The notes: generated from the letters alone by a model not told the origin. A stretch of 64,000 nt of DNA from Eutypella sp. D-1 (GCA_023313575.1 JAJTTP010000005.1:1116001-1180000); one strand, 5' to 3'; numbered from the stretch's first letter, positions 35,701 to 46,949 are shown. Made by a program: numbers and translations.

Positions 35701-38700
35701 TTTGAGCCTGAACCTGAGCCTTCTAAAGGGGCTGAGCTAGATGGAGCTCAGCCGGATGTGATCAAGGAGGTCCTGCCTGAGGACACCAAGCAAGCATTAT
35801 CTGGTGTCATTGCAGAGGCTCCTAGTGCTCCTGCTGAGCCCGAGCCACCAAAGGATGGACCTGTTTCGTCGGAGGAAATGTCCGCCCCTGCCCCTGCAGA
35901 GCTCACAGAACGAGAACCTGCAAACGAATCACCCGCAACTGAGACCACACTGCCAGGGGATTCACCGGAGATAGGTGCGCCAAAACTAGTTGTGGTCGCT
36001 GCTGGACAACCTCTAGAAGACCAGGCTGTGGACCATCCTGTTGAAGAGCAAAAATCACTTCAGGAGGAGCCGACCGTACCGACAAAGGAAAGGGTTCTAG
36101 AGCCAACGCCCTTAGAAGCCAAATCAGTGACATTCGAGAACACAGCTGAGAATAAGGACGACAATGGACCCAAGGACGAAGTTGGACCGATGCCAAGTAA
36201 TAAAGCGGCCGAGAAGGCCTCCAAAGGTGAGATTCAGTCCCCACCCAGTTTGCCCGGAGATGCCCCTGGTGTTTTTGAGCATGGCTTTGGTGTCGAGGGA
36301 ACCCCTAAACCAGTTCCGGAGCCTGTTTTCCTGGGTGAAGGTATGGGGGAGGATGTGCTTCAAAGTAAAAGATCGCCACATTTCAAGGATGTTTGCGAGC
36401 CTGGCACGGTCGAGGAACCTTCAGAAACTTCCGAGATATCCGAGGTGCATCAGAGACGCTCCGTTAAGCTTGAAGATGAGGGTATATCGGAGGTCGCCTC
36501 CGAAAGGCTGGGTGACGATAAGGCTCTCACTGAGCATTCGACTTCAGCTCTACCAGTCGACTCTGAATCCAGTCCTCTACAGCTGCCACGGGATAATGAA
36601 CCCCACCCAGAAATGCCTAGAAGTCCAGCTATATCGGAGTCATTTCTATCCGAACAACCCACGCCTGAAGACGATAATATTCTAGGAAGCCCAGTCGATC
36701 CCTATGAAGGTATCCCAGTGCAGGAGATTACTCAAGGCGAAATTGTTGAAGAAGTACCAGCACCAACTGGGTCTCCTCCCAGTCTTCCTCATATCCAGGA
36801 GAAATCTATTGAGTCACCCTCAGCGTATTCGATGCACCGAGCTCTACCAGCTGTTCCTCCCATCGTCGACAGTAGCCACGCCTTAGGTAGTACTTTGGAG
36901 CGCGTGGAGTCCGCGAACAACGTTCGTATAGGATTAGATGTGCCTGAGAATATTCTATCTAGCAGAGAAAACTCACCGCGACACCTAGCTAAGCCCGATG
37001 AAGATCAATCGCCGGACTCGGCTCAAACACTTGCCCAGAATATTGAAGAGCACGAATCAGTATTCACCGAGGAGTCTAGAGATGAGGGCGCCAAGGCCAG
37101 AAGAATTCCGGACATAGCAGCCCAGAGTTCCGCACCGGTAGACAGCCCTTCGGACACCGAGGACAAGTTACCTATCGTGTCTCTGGGACATTCCACGGAC
37201 TCAACACATACTGGTCCGTCAGCATTGCTCAATGAAACAGACAGCTCTGGTGCAGCTCCCGGTATCCCAGCAGTCGCGAGTGATTCCCCGCCTACTGGGC
37301 GTTCAATTATGCATGATATCCTCCTTGGTACCTACACGCCCCCATCCAAAGACCAATCAAAGGCTGAAATCGTATCATCATCGACTCCGCCTGGATCTCC
37401 AAATATGGTCGCCATCGAATCAATTTTTAATGACGACGGAAAGACTCCGATGCTTTCCGCGACTCCAAGTGCCACCAAGATAGACCGACGATCAGGAGAA
37501 GCAGCGTCTCGAACTCGAAGCGAAGTAGAACTACTGGATGATTTCTTCCTTGTTGAAAAGTCTGATGTTCTAAATAATCAGGCTAATGGGATGGAGAGGG
37601 CAAACCGAGCGCATCACCAGACGCTAGTTGGGGCTCAAGATCAACCCAGACAACCGAATCTCAAAGCCCCCATCTTGACCCTCACGAGTGATACCACTAG
37701 TGATACACCATCAACTAGGGAAGCTGATCAAGATGCTCCAAAAGGTTCTCTCGTGTCAAGAGGGGAAGACAGGCACATCACTACGCCTAAAAGTTCCGCC
37801 ATTCTAAGCGTAACCGAGTCTTCAGACCTCACAAGCAGGAGACCAGTAAGCTTCGAAGGTGACAAGAAAACACCTGCTAAAGAGGTCGGAACCAAAGACA
37901 ATCATATCATGCTAGAGCCAGTTCCAAGCTACAATACTAGCATAGCTGAGGAGCCTCCATCTGTTCCCGTCAGCAAGAGCCCTGAGAACCAGCATCATGT
38001 GTCGGCCAATGCTGGTCAAGTTTCGGCACATCTAGCTAGTGGGTTTGGACATCACGTGGCTTCGTTATTATCTATGAAGTCGGTTCCAGAATCGAAAACG
38101 CCTAACTACCCCGATCAAGAGTCGCCAGTCCTGCGGCCTCTTGACACCCCAAGCAATGGGCTCGTTGATATTCCATTGTCACTCGATGACACGTCGAAGC
38201 ATACAGACGGCATATGGCCCCCCGCAGACGGGCTTTCGCGTGAGCCTCTGGACCTAGAATCTAGGGGAGAGCCAGATGCTGCTCGCGATACACCTTCCAA
38301 AACATCCACCTTGCCATCACGAGAGCCAAATCGGAAAGGTGATCACGAGAATGAGGAACGCTCTCAGAGGAAGAATCTGCTGCGAGAACTCACAGATGTG
38401 TTCGCCGGGAGGAATGGTGGTATTGGAGAGTCAACACCTGTCTCGAAGCAGCCTCCAGAGGATGAGTCCCGGACCGATATGACGCTGCCCGAAAGTCGAG
38501 GTATTGAGGGAATCTTGGCCCAGCTAGAGTCTGACCGCTTGAGCTCGCCTCTATCCGTTGAGTCGCCACTCTCAGAGTCTGGGTTCGCCACTGTCTCGAA
38601 CGTGCCACTGTCAGAATCGTTTACTTTGGTGGAGAAAGAACCGATTCCAGAGAAGAGCAGCAAGAGAACCAAACGAGTTCATCTTATATCATCAAGCACC

Positions 38701-40347
38701 CAGACTGAAGAAGAAGGCTTCTTCGCTCCAAACTTTAGTCCAAGATCACCCTCCTTCGATATCAGCCAATTGGAGCCAAGGTCGACCACACCAGCAGTAG
38801 TCCTTCCCGATCTCGCAGACTCCAAGGCTATGGAACTAGGTCGTGTGAGAAGCGTCAAGAAACATAGACGGGTGACTCTGAGAAAGGCAGAAGACACCCT
38901 TGCAGCTGCTGTAATTATATATGCGGCTACACAGCAGTTTGATCATGAAACTTCTCCGACAGTTCCCAGCTCAGGAAATTCTGATGCTGGACAACAAACA
39001 GAAGCTATATACGAGCACCGGAGAACAGTTCAAGAGCCAAGTCGTACTTTGATTAGAGATCTACCAAACGATCACGATGCTTTCAAGAGAGAAGTTTCGC
39101 GTTCCGCTGCTGACGTGTCCACAGATGACGAGGCCCGATCATCAAGGTCACATCATAGCGATCGATCGCGTAGGCGTCGGCACCATCATCACCATTCCTC
39201 TGCATCAAGGGACGACACCAGGAATAATGAGCATGGCCATCGGCACCACAGAAGAAGTAGCAGAGCTGAAAGCGATAATTCACTTAAATCTACTTCGGAC
39301 CGATACCAATCGCGCCCGCTCCGGCGAAAGGACAGTGGTCTTGCTTCGGAGGGTTCTCGCGGTTCAAGTAGAAAACAGCGTGTTCCCGACGAGCGTGAAC
39401 TACTTCAAAAAGAACGCGAGCTACTCGAAAAGGAGCGTGAACTTCGCGAGATGGAACGTCGCCTAAAACGCGAGAAGGATGACCGCGAGAAGCAGAGGGA
39501 GGCAAAGAGTAAGGAAGCAGAGCGGCCTCCCAGCGATAAGCGCCCCCATCGCAGCTCAGGGAGCCAGAGCCACACGTCCAGACGCCAATCTATAAAGGAG
39601 GATGCTCCCGTGGCACTGCCCCTCAGCAAGAAATTCTTCGATTTTAACATCAAGAATGCCGAAAGCGTCTTAGCGCCTAACTATACAACGCCACCGAAGA
39701 ACGATGAGGCTCCCGAAGAGCCCGAGACTATTGTTACTCCTGAGGAAGTGCTGCAGCCATCTCCCGAGCCCCCGAAACGAAACAACACCAGGCGCTCTCA
39801 TCGGAGATCCGAGGATGTGTCGCAATCGAAGCCTAAGCCTGAGGATCCGTCACTATCGAGAAGATATCGCAGATCCGAGGATGTCTCTCAGTCGAAGAAC
39901 TACAGACTCGATAGTGGCCCTCAACCAAGTCATCGCAGATCGGAGGATGTACCCCGAACGAGGCATCACATATCCGAGAACATCCCCCAGTCAAGACGTC
40001 ACAGAACTGAGGATGGGACTCCTCCCAGACATAGAGAGTCCCAGGAGATATCACCAGCCAAACATCACAGGTCCAGGGACCACAGAGAATCCAGAGATGA
40101 TGGGTCACCCAAGAGACACAGGCGATCTTCGAGGGTTGATGCTGTAAAGCCTGAGGTTCCAAAGCCTCGATTTTCACTCGATGCCGACTCCCCAAGCCCA
40201 CCGCCACCGAAGACGACGGCGCCCGAATCCAGGGAAGAGCGGCACCTGAGACGCGAGGAGAGGCAGAGAGCTCGTGCCGAAGCGGAGACGAGCAATAAGA
40301 AGCCCACCAACGGCATCCGTGCCAAACTGAAGAAGATTTTCGCCTAG
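29787..40347 (+). CDS. Giant, mostly disordered acidic Pro/Glu/Ala-rich protein, about 3,500 residues
   Basis: I do not recognise a family. The model has a small first exon 29787-29907 (MEGIAFSPQRLDPTAHVQYA.., good start context ATCATGG), a 55-nt intron (GTCGGT to CTTAG, branch-like TCTAAAC), and one uninterrupted exon 29963-40347; total 3,501 residues. Residues about 85-130 are very basic (RRKKKKKHRKKE). About 2,000 residues of low-complexity Glu/Asp/Pro/Ala/Ser/Thr follow, with endless EPxE, AEExP and SEDxKP variants. From about residue 2,100 the text becomes more varied. Near 3,109 is RSRRRRHHHHHSS, near 3,182-3,229 a charged coiled coil (ERELLEKERELREMERRLKR), near 3,258 a possibly conserved ALPLSKKFFDFNIKNAESVL, and near 3,317-3,417 about six variants of RRSEDVSQS. 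The tail NGIRAKLKKIFA is amphipathic and basic. Large fungal proteins of this look are often labelled involucrin-repeat or LEA-like. Function unknown; the start is inferred. Confidence 0.75.
39790..40095 (+). repeat. Degenerate RRSEDVSQS repeats in the giant protein
   Basis: Within the C-terminal part of the giant gene about six diverged copies of a unit of 16-18 codons can be read: HRRSEDVSQSK, YRRSEDVSQSK, HRRSEDVPRTR, HHISENIPQSR, HRTEDGTPPR and HRESQEISPAK. The earliest copies are most alike at protein level; the DNA copies have drifted. Confidence 0.75.
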
Positions 40348-41140
40348 CCAATCTGATCAGATTGATTTTCAAGGGGCTGCGTGACAGGCAGCCACGCATG
40401 ACATGACGATACGAACACATGAAGGGTTTTCCTTTTTGTCCTTCTTTTCTCTTTCACTGTTTTTCTTTGATTCGTTTTGCTACTAATGATCAATGATTGT
40501 AATGATATGTATGAAGTTTCCTTAATTAGTTCGAGTTCTCTTCTCCTTATGTATTTTTGGATATCAGTTCCTTTGGAGTCGGACATGTGGGTGGATTAGG
40601 ATAGTTGTTAGCTGTAAGTAAACTTGTACGAGAAATGATATGTTCCATTTACTATGACCACCATATCGCGACTTCTAGCCGCAAGGGACTCGGTTACCGC
40701 TACTGGTTGCCCTTCTCCAGTGCATGCGGAGCTGTTGAGTGAGCCACGTCGGCTTTCATGTCGTTCTCAGACCAGTACCTTAGTCAACCTGATTGAACCG
40801 TGTTGTTCTAAGCGCATGTAACGAAATGGGACATCACAATGCCATCAATGTTCAAGATAGATAGGGTAGGTAAGAACAGAAATTTGTACTGATGCACTCG
40901 ACGCAAAGACTATATACAGTTCGAATTTAAAGGAGCAAATGTGACTGAGGAAGACGAGTCCCCGCGGACGTCATCCACCTTCTTCCCGGTCCCGGCTGAC
41001 TATCTACAAGGGAGGTCGCATGCCAATCGGACAAATGACTCGGTATTTTTTCCCTCCCCCACCCCATTCTCTGGTTATCCACCGAGCGAAGCATGCATAG
41101 AAGTAGCAGCCAACCGGCTGGGCCTAGGTAAGCAGGACCC
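40348..41140. other. Convergent intergenic region
   Basis: About 790 bp between the 3' ends of the giant gene (plus) and the GH6 gene (minus). It contains T-rich, polyadenylation-type sequence just after the giant gene. No gene is seen. Confidence 0.55.
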
Positions 41141-42598
41141 TTAGAATTGGGGCTCGGCGTTCTTGAGGAGGATCTCGAAGTAGGCCTGGTTCCACTGGCC
41201 GGCCTCGGGAGAAGGCTTGAAGGCGTCAGGCTTGCCGCAGAAGGAGTCGTAGCGCTCGGCGCTCTCGTCGCTGGTGCCGTCGGACTCACCGCCGGGCTTG
41301 CCCCAGACGAAGGCGTCGGCGAGCTCGTGGCCGGTCTCAGCGGTGGGGCGGACGCCGAAGCCCGCGCCGTTCACGTTGCACCAGTTGCCCCACTCCTCCC
41401 GCAGGCCCGTCACGGCGTTCCGGCCGGTGTCCACGATCGCGTGGTTCGGGTGCCCCGCCGACTTGAGCGCCGCGCCGAACTTCTCGATGTAGATCTGCTC
41501 GTTCTGGCACTCGTTCCACTGCGCGTCCTCATCGTCGGCGAACTCGCCGGGCGTCTCGTCCCTGTTTCATCCCGCGATGTCCTGTCAGCTTTGCTTGCGA
41601 AGCGATGTTGTTTGGCTCCTGGGTTGGAGCCGTCAGGCTCTGCTTGGGTTTGCGACTTACCAGGCGTTCCAGCCGGCGATGTTGGTAGCGATACCACGGA
41701 CCTGGCTGGGGCTGCCGGCGGCCTTGTAGACCTTGGCAAGCTCCTCGGCACCGGGCTTGAGGTTGTCGTTCCAGCCGAGCCAACCGCCGTGGCCGGCGTC
41801 GATGTACATGACGACGTTGGGCAAGTTGAGGGTCTTGAGCGCGTAGGCAACACCATCCTCATAGCCAGCCTTGGACTCCTGGCAGGTCGTCAGGTCGATG
41901 TTGGTCACCAGGTTGGGCAGCGAGTCCGGCTCGATGATGAGCGCGAAGGCCGAGTTGGGGTTCGCCTTGAGGAGCTCGGCAATGACTGGAATATCGCTTT
42001 GTCAGTTTATCTTATTCCAGAACTAATACTGTAAACAACGGAGTGTGCCACCCCAGGGTCGGACGTACCGTCAATGTACTCGGTCTTGTACCGGCCGATC
42101 TCGCCAACCTTCAGCTCGCCGTTGGAGGCCTTGGCGGCGCAGTCACGGCCGGGAAGGTCGTAGATGACAAGACCTAGAATCTCGTCACAGGGAAGGTCGG
42201 CGACGGCGGGCTCAAACTTGTTGATGTTCTCGATAGTGTCACTAGGGGGGCACTTCATGTCAGCACACTTGGTTTCTTTCCATCGCTCCCTTTCTGCCTC
42301 GTCGGTAAAAGAAGGGGCAGAATAGGGTGACTCACAGCCAGAGGAAGCTGCCGACGTCGCCGACCTTGAGGGCCTGCTCCTTAAGGGCAGAGTCAGTGAT
42401 CGCCTCGGCGGCGGCCTCCACCTCACTGCGGTAGAAGTTGTTGGCGTGCAGCTTGTAGTTCTGGAAGACGTTGCTGCCAGCGTCGAGCTCGACGGGGGCA
42501 TCACAGGCGCCGCTGGACTGGCGCGCCTGCTTGGCCTTGGGCGCGGCGGATGCGCTGGCCGCGAGGGCCGCAAGGGTGGCTGCTCTGCTGAACTTCAT
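41141..42598 (-). CDS. Glycoside hydrolase family 6 cellulase, secreted, without CBM1
   Basis: Four exons, complement of 41141-41561, 41661-41985, 42069-42241 and 42336-42598, give 393 residues. The protein starts with a signal peptide (MKFSRAATLAALAASASAAP). The catalytic domain follows directly, with no family-1 cellulose-binding module or linker, unlike T. reesei Cel6A. Expected acids are present: D121 in YDLPGRDCAA (family equivalent of D175), D166 in IIEPDSLPNL (D221) and D348 in KPGGESDGTSD (D401). In that last motif the usual Cys is Ser, and the family's second disulfide partner is therefore missing or moved, though SFCGKP keeps a Cys. The C-terminus GQWNQAYFEILLKNAEPQF resembles cellobiohydrolases. 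GH6 enzymes cut cellulose from the non-reducing end with inversion. Whether it is a cellobiohydrolase or an endoglucanase cannot be settled from sequence alone. Confidence 0.92.
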
Positions 42599-42775
42599 CG
42601 TTCCTTTTTATTCTTTCTGTCTGGTCTCTTCTACTACTAGAAGTGTCTTCTGACGACAGGCTGATGATGAGGCTGAAGTGACTGGCTCGGAGATCTGAGG
42701 TTGGACGAGCGAGGGTGAGGACGTCTGGAAAGGGCCAGGATGACAGCTCAAGAGAAGGAGCCGCCTCGCGTCCTT

Positions 42776-42781
42776 CTTATA
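42776..42781 (-). promoter_or_regulatory. Possible TATA box of the GH6 gene
   Basis: On the minus strand TATAAG (in CGTATAAGAAGG) lies about 180 bp before the GH6 start codon. This is a usual distance for a fungal TATA box, but the match is not perfect. Confidence 0.35.
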
Positions 42782-42998
42782 CGACTCCCATCGCGTGGCA
42801 AAGACACGGTTGGCGGTAGTGACATGTAGTGGCGGCCAACCCCCAGCACCGGAAAACGACCGAGCTCCTCTAGGTCGCGGCAGCTCGCAGCCCTTCAAGC
42901 CTGACGGCAATTAGGAAGCTAGGGCCGACGACCTCGAAGCGGCTCGGTACGTGGTCTCCGAACAAGACAGAACAAACCGTACTACTGCCTCGTCCCTG

Positions 42999-43041
42999 GG
43001 CTAGCCTAGTTGCCTGGGGCCAGGTTTGGGATGATCCCCAC
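42999..43041 (-). promoter_or_regulatory. Putative Xyr1/XlnR and Cre1/CreA sites of the GH6 gene
   Basis: About 400-440 bp upstream of the GH6 start there is a palindrome GGCTAGCC (42999-43006), which contains the Xyr1/XlnR-type core GGCTAR on both strands. Next to it are two matches to the Cre1 consensus SYGGRG: CTGGGG (43014-43019) and, on the other strand, GTGGGG (43036-43041). Cellulase genes of filamentous ascomycetes are induced by Xyr1/XlnR and repressed by Cre1. These short motifs occur by chance too; their grouping in front of a cellulase gene makes them worth noting. Confidence 0.35.
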
Positions 43042-44500
43042 GCCACCGTTCGTCCATCGGAGTAAACTGAGCAATTGATGAGGCACCCCCTGTCCTGCCA
43101 CTCCCATTTGGGTAAGGTAGGCATGGCACTTCGCGATTCCCATCCGTTCGGACCTATTATATTGCGTGGGGTAAGGCAGTGCTACAACCTTTATTACCCC
43201 ATATATTATGTTTATGTATGCAGCCCATGTGCCGTTGATCTAGATCTCCTCGAGGCACAGAAGTCTCGCGGTGATTAACGGCGTTGAAGTCTACGGTGTG
43301 GACTAAACGATGCAAGAACAGGAGTCAACTCTGCACCTTTTCCCTTGGACGATTGATCTCCTTACACATCAGAGGATTATCGATCGCACTACGCATAGAT
43401 CCAAGGCGGCAAGCAGGGAAAGTAGCCCGCTCGGAATAACACTCGAACGAGGCCCCGCCGTCGTCATATACCTAGTGAATCGTACAAGAGATGAGAGAGA
43501 GAGAGAGCCAAGGCGCCCTCCCATGTGAGTTATGCCGTGTTCCTGGCTAAGACTGCCAGATGTAGATTGCTTTCCCCACGGAGCAATTGCAGGGTCCCCC
43601 TCCAAGGTTGCAGCCAAAATAGGATTAAGTCAGGCAGAGAGAAAGACATGGGAAAAGGTATCTGGCGACGACGACGTATAGTGCTTGGGGAGGATCCGAG
43701 GGGTCCGATTTAGCCGTAGGATGGCGAATGATCAACCCCAGTTAATAAATTAAAAAAGGACGCTATATCGCTCATGGCACGATGAGGGCATGAGCAGCTG
43801 CTTACGTGACGGGACCGTGCCCCGACTCGGAGATGGGGCCCTCCCTCTCTTCTTTCCTAAGCGCGAAGACGGGCTGCTCTTGGCAATACCGTTTTCCATC
43901 GTGGGAAATTCGGAGGGCGCCTCCGAGGGATGTTACTTCGCGCCAACGCGGGCCAATCACGCCCACCCAACTACGTTTCAAGGCCCTGCCATACGTCAAG
44001 AAGCAATTCCGTGAATGAGCGCCCGTCAATTCCGTGTGCCTATGCCAAGAATACCCAGCGAATCATGTGACATCGCATAGACACGTTTGGCGTCGGTTGT
44101 CAAGGAAGGCTTACGATCAAGGCCATAGTATTTCTGCACCTCATTTGATGATCAATTAATTTCTTGTCCTGGAAGTGATATCCCATCGGTTCGCCTTCAG
44201 AAAATCTTCTGTGAGTCTAGAACAACTCGAGGGGTCGCACTAAGTAGTCAGATACTAGCTAAGGCGCATCATCGTTGATCAACGCCGGCATCGTTGACTT
44301 TTCGTTTCCATTTATTTCCTAGCCCATCGGAAAGCTTGTTTCCTGGGTCATAATATACACGTCATCTAGCCACTATACCGCAGGTTTGAGCCATTCGCCT
44401 CTTCTCTCCGGTAGGTCGACTCTGTTCGCGGTCCCTCGCAGTCCCCGACGTCGTTGTCTTTGTTCTCGCCTTCGTCGCCGTCGGCGTAGTATCTAATAAA

Positions 44501-45731
44501 TTAGATGAACGGTGGCAGCTTGAATGGGTAACCGCCATTTTTGCCCCGGAAGATGTAGAGCAGGAAGCCGTACACGAGGTACATGATGCTGCCCCATAGG
44601 ACGATCAACACTAGCTGAATCTTAGGGTTGCGCTCCCTGGGGACCTTAAGCGCCAGGGCGATCGTGGAGAATGAGAGGAGGCCATCTGGGTCTGTTAGTG
44701 GCGAGGGCTTTCTCCGAGGGTTCTTCGAACCTGGATACGGACTATACGTACAGATAAAGGCGATGACCTGGGTCTCGAGACCGAATTGGTTCTGGAAACC
44801 AGGGGCAAAGTACTTAATGCCACCTCTGTTATCGGCAGCTACGTAAGGAACCTTCCTGATCTGGTTGAACATATAACCACTGGTGAAGAGGAGGATGCCG
44901 AGCAAGCTCAAGCCAGCCCAGAGGTTGCGGCTCTGGATGATAGGCAGGAGAACGGGCCAGGCTTTAGCGAAAAGACCAATGATAGTCAGACCACCGACAA
45001 TGGAAATAGACCAAGCGATCCAGTTGATAGGTCGTTTGAAGGTAGGATGTGGGCGATCAGGCAAGTTGCGCGCAATCCAGGCATGGACCTGTTCGGCGCT
45101 CGGTTGACTGTGGGATAGTAATTCAATATCGGTCTTCATGGCAGGCAGGTACTGTAGATAATGGGAGTATTCTTCTAAGAAGATACCTAGGTGTACTTAC
45201 GTGTTGCTGAAGTCGAAACGTAACGGCTCAGGGTTGGCAACAGCATGAGGACCGGTAGTGGGCTGAAAGAGTAGAAGTACGGGAGCAGTTTGGATACTGA
45301 GCTATTATATATATATAGGATAGAGGTTAGATATTATATTACAGCTGTCTTTGCTTCAGTGCATATATGACACTTACACCCATGAAAGTATCCCTCCCGT
45401 CGCTGAAATCCAGAGTAGAGAAGATGATACGGTTCTCGGCTTTCTTATCAGCTTTGGTCCAAAGACGAGAGACAAGATCCCAATCAGGCTTGAACTCATG
45501 ACAAAGGCCGCATTGGAAACGAGGGTCCAGAGCAGTCAAGACGACGGCGACGCTGTGGTCGCGAGGGGCGGAGGTGAGCTTCCTGTAAGACGCATCGTTC
45601 AACTTGACGGGCGTAGAGGCGAGGGCCTTGGTATGAAAGTCATCGAATACTGATCCAGAACCTTTTGACCCTTTGGCTGCGAAGGTCGCCAGAGGAAGGA
45701 CGGCAGAGAAGAGGAGGGTAAAGAAACGCAT
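44501..45731 (-). CDS. OST3: Oligosaccharyltransferase thioredoxin-like subunit Ost3/Ost6
   Basis: Four exons, complement of 44501-44685, 44752-45107, 45201-45301 and 45378-45731, give 331 residues. I took the ATG at 45731 rather than the open frame 19 codons upstream, because it starts a clean signal peptide (MRFFTLLFSAVLPLATFAA). A lumenal thioredoxin-like domain follows with the redox motif C74-G-L-C77 (RFQCGLCHEF), then LQTAPV-like SIQTAPVLLLFQPTTGPHAV. The C-terminal half has four hydrophobic helices, with PINWIAWSISIVGGL, GLSLLGILLFTSGYMF, GLLSFSTIALALKVP and VLIVLWGSIMYLVYGFLLYI, and ends RGKNGGYPFKLPPF, a hallmark of the family. Ost3/Ost6 hold substrate cysteines by mixed disulfides so the ER oligosaccharyltransferase can glycosylate nearby Asn sites. 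Filamentous fungi usually have one such gene; I use the OST3 name on that basis. Confidence 0.9.
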
Positions 45732-46100
45732 CTTGAGCGATGCTGGCTGCCGCGCACGGACGGGCGGGTGTGAGCCGAATATTGCCAATTAACTGCTCAA
45801 GTGGGATTTCGATTTATTTATCGCTTTGTCATTCCCAGATAGTCAGTCGAACACCTGGGCATTGAACAGGAAAGTTGGCGAAGTCGTAGTCGAGGCTGAA
45901 GAGGAAGTGAGTGAGCAGGTCGGGCTCTGTGCTCTATCAAAGAGTTGTAACTATCCGAACCGAGCCTACGAAGTTACATACGTAGACAGCTCGAGGTAAA
46001 GCTACTAAGTATACCTAGGTAGTAATTGACACCTGGAGCTTAAGCTATCAAGCGCTATTACGTTCTTATCGTTCTTATCGGATTAAAACAGCACGACGTT

Positions 46101-46175
46101 CTCTTACCCTACATACATAGTTGCAGACAGTGCATATCTGTAGGTACCTAGGTAGGCACTTGTCTGTACCGAGTA
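46101..46175 (+). repeat. Left copy of the duplication flanking the MITE
   Basis: This 75-bp stretch (CTCTTACCCTACATACATAG..) recurs at 46458-46524. The two copies are alike except for an 8-bp gap (CCTAGGTA present here only) and a few substitutions. It ends TA exactly where the inverted-repeat element begins. Confidence 0.85.
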
Positions 46176-46455
46176 CAGAGGTAGCGTTCAAAAGTAAGTA
46201 GCCTCTTGGCATTGGAGCCACAGTCTGGCAACAGCCACAGTAACGGACCGTATATTGACAGTGTCCCCTGACAAAGATTTACCTTAGCGGTACTTTAAGC
46301 ACACCCTCCAGTGAGGCTAACGCTACCTAGGGATTGATAAAGTATCATTACTGCACAGAAGGCCTTAGAAATACAGTAAAATACTTTGGCCAATCTATAC
46401 TGTGGCTTAAGTGCTAAGAGGTTACCTAGGTACTTACTTTTGAACGCTACCTCTG
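46176..46455. mobile_element. Miniature inverted-repeat element, 280 bp, TA-flanked
   Basis: Bases 46176-46200 (CAGAGGTAGCGTTCAAAAG..) and 46431-46455 are perfect 25-bp inverted repeats. The dinucleotide TA stands directly outside each end; with the flanking GAG/CTC the inverted identity reaches 30 bp. There is no coding capacity inside. Short size, perfect terminal repeats and a TA target-site duplication are the marks of a MITE mobilised by a Tc1/mariner-type transposase. Perfect repeats suggest recent activity or recent duplication. No transposase gene is in the window. Confidence 0.75.
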
Positions 46456-46457
46456 TA

Positions 46458-46524
46458 CTCTTACCTTATATACATAGTTGCAGACAGTGCATATCTGTAG
46501 GTAGTCGCTTGTCTGTACCGAGTA
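46458..46524 (+). repeat. Right copy of the duplication flanking the MITE
   Basis: This 67-bp stretch begins CTCTTACCTTATATACATAG immediately after the element and ends CCGAGTA, matching 46101-46175. The arrangement is copy - element - copy. Confidence 0.85.
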
Positions 46525-46949
46525 GTTATGCATCTACTACGTATATCCCGGCTCAACGGCTCAAGCGCGCTATTTCTATACGCTAACCATTTTCGGTAGT
46601 TTGTTGATAAGTTCCCAAGTTCCCCTAGTACGTATTGTATTATCAGTGCGGGCATACCGAACCAAACCCTTCCTTCCTTACACCTCTGCACCCTTTACTT
46701 ACAATTGGTGCATCCTTACTCCCTACACCACACCACACCACACCACACTACTCGGTCAAATACTGGTCACTGACTTACCTATATTTGCCCTTCTATAGCC
46801 TCATTCATTCTCTTTGAACGGCTGCTTGTTTCCCCTCTACATTCTTACATCTTACAGGAACTGGTTTTTCTGTTTTGCTTGGGTGAAGCCTTATTTTTTA
46901 TTTTTTTTTATTTTCCTGGACCATAACAGTCCATTCGACTCGATCGAGG

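Larger units (their letters stand above)
42599..44500. other. Upstream region of GH6 and 3' flank of OST3
   Basis: About 1.9 kb between the GH6 start and the OST3 stop, both genes on the minus strand. Apart from the motifs listed for the GH6 promoter it holds only short frames (for example 43790-44014) without domains. Confidence 0.5.
45732..46949. other. Divergent promoter region of OST3 and the coiled-coil gene, with a MITE
   Basis: About 1.2 kb between divergent genes. The centre is taken by a 280-bp inverted-repeat element and its flanking duplication, described separately. The right part is pyrimidine-rich and holds a CACAC run near 46727-46747, probably the leader of the coiled-coil gene. 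Confidence 0.6.
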
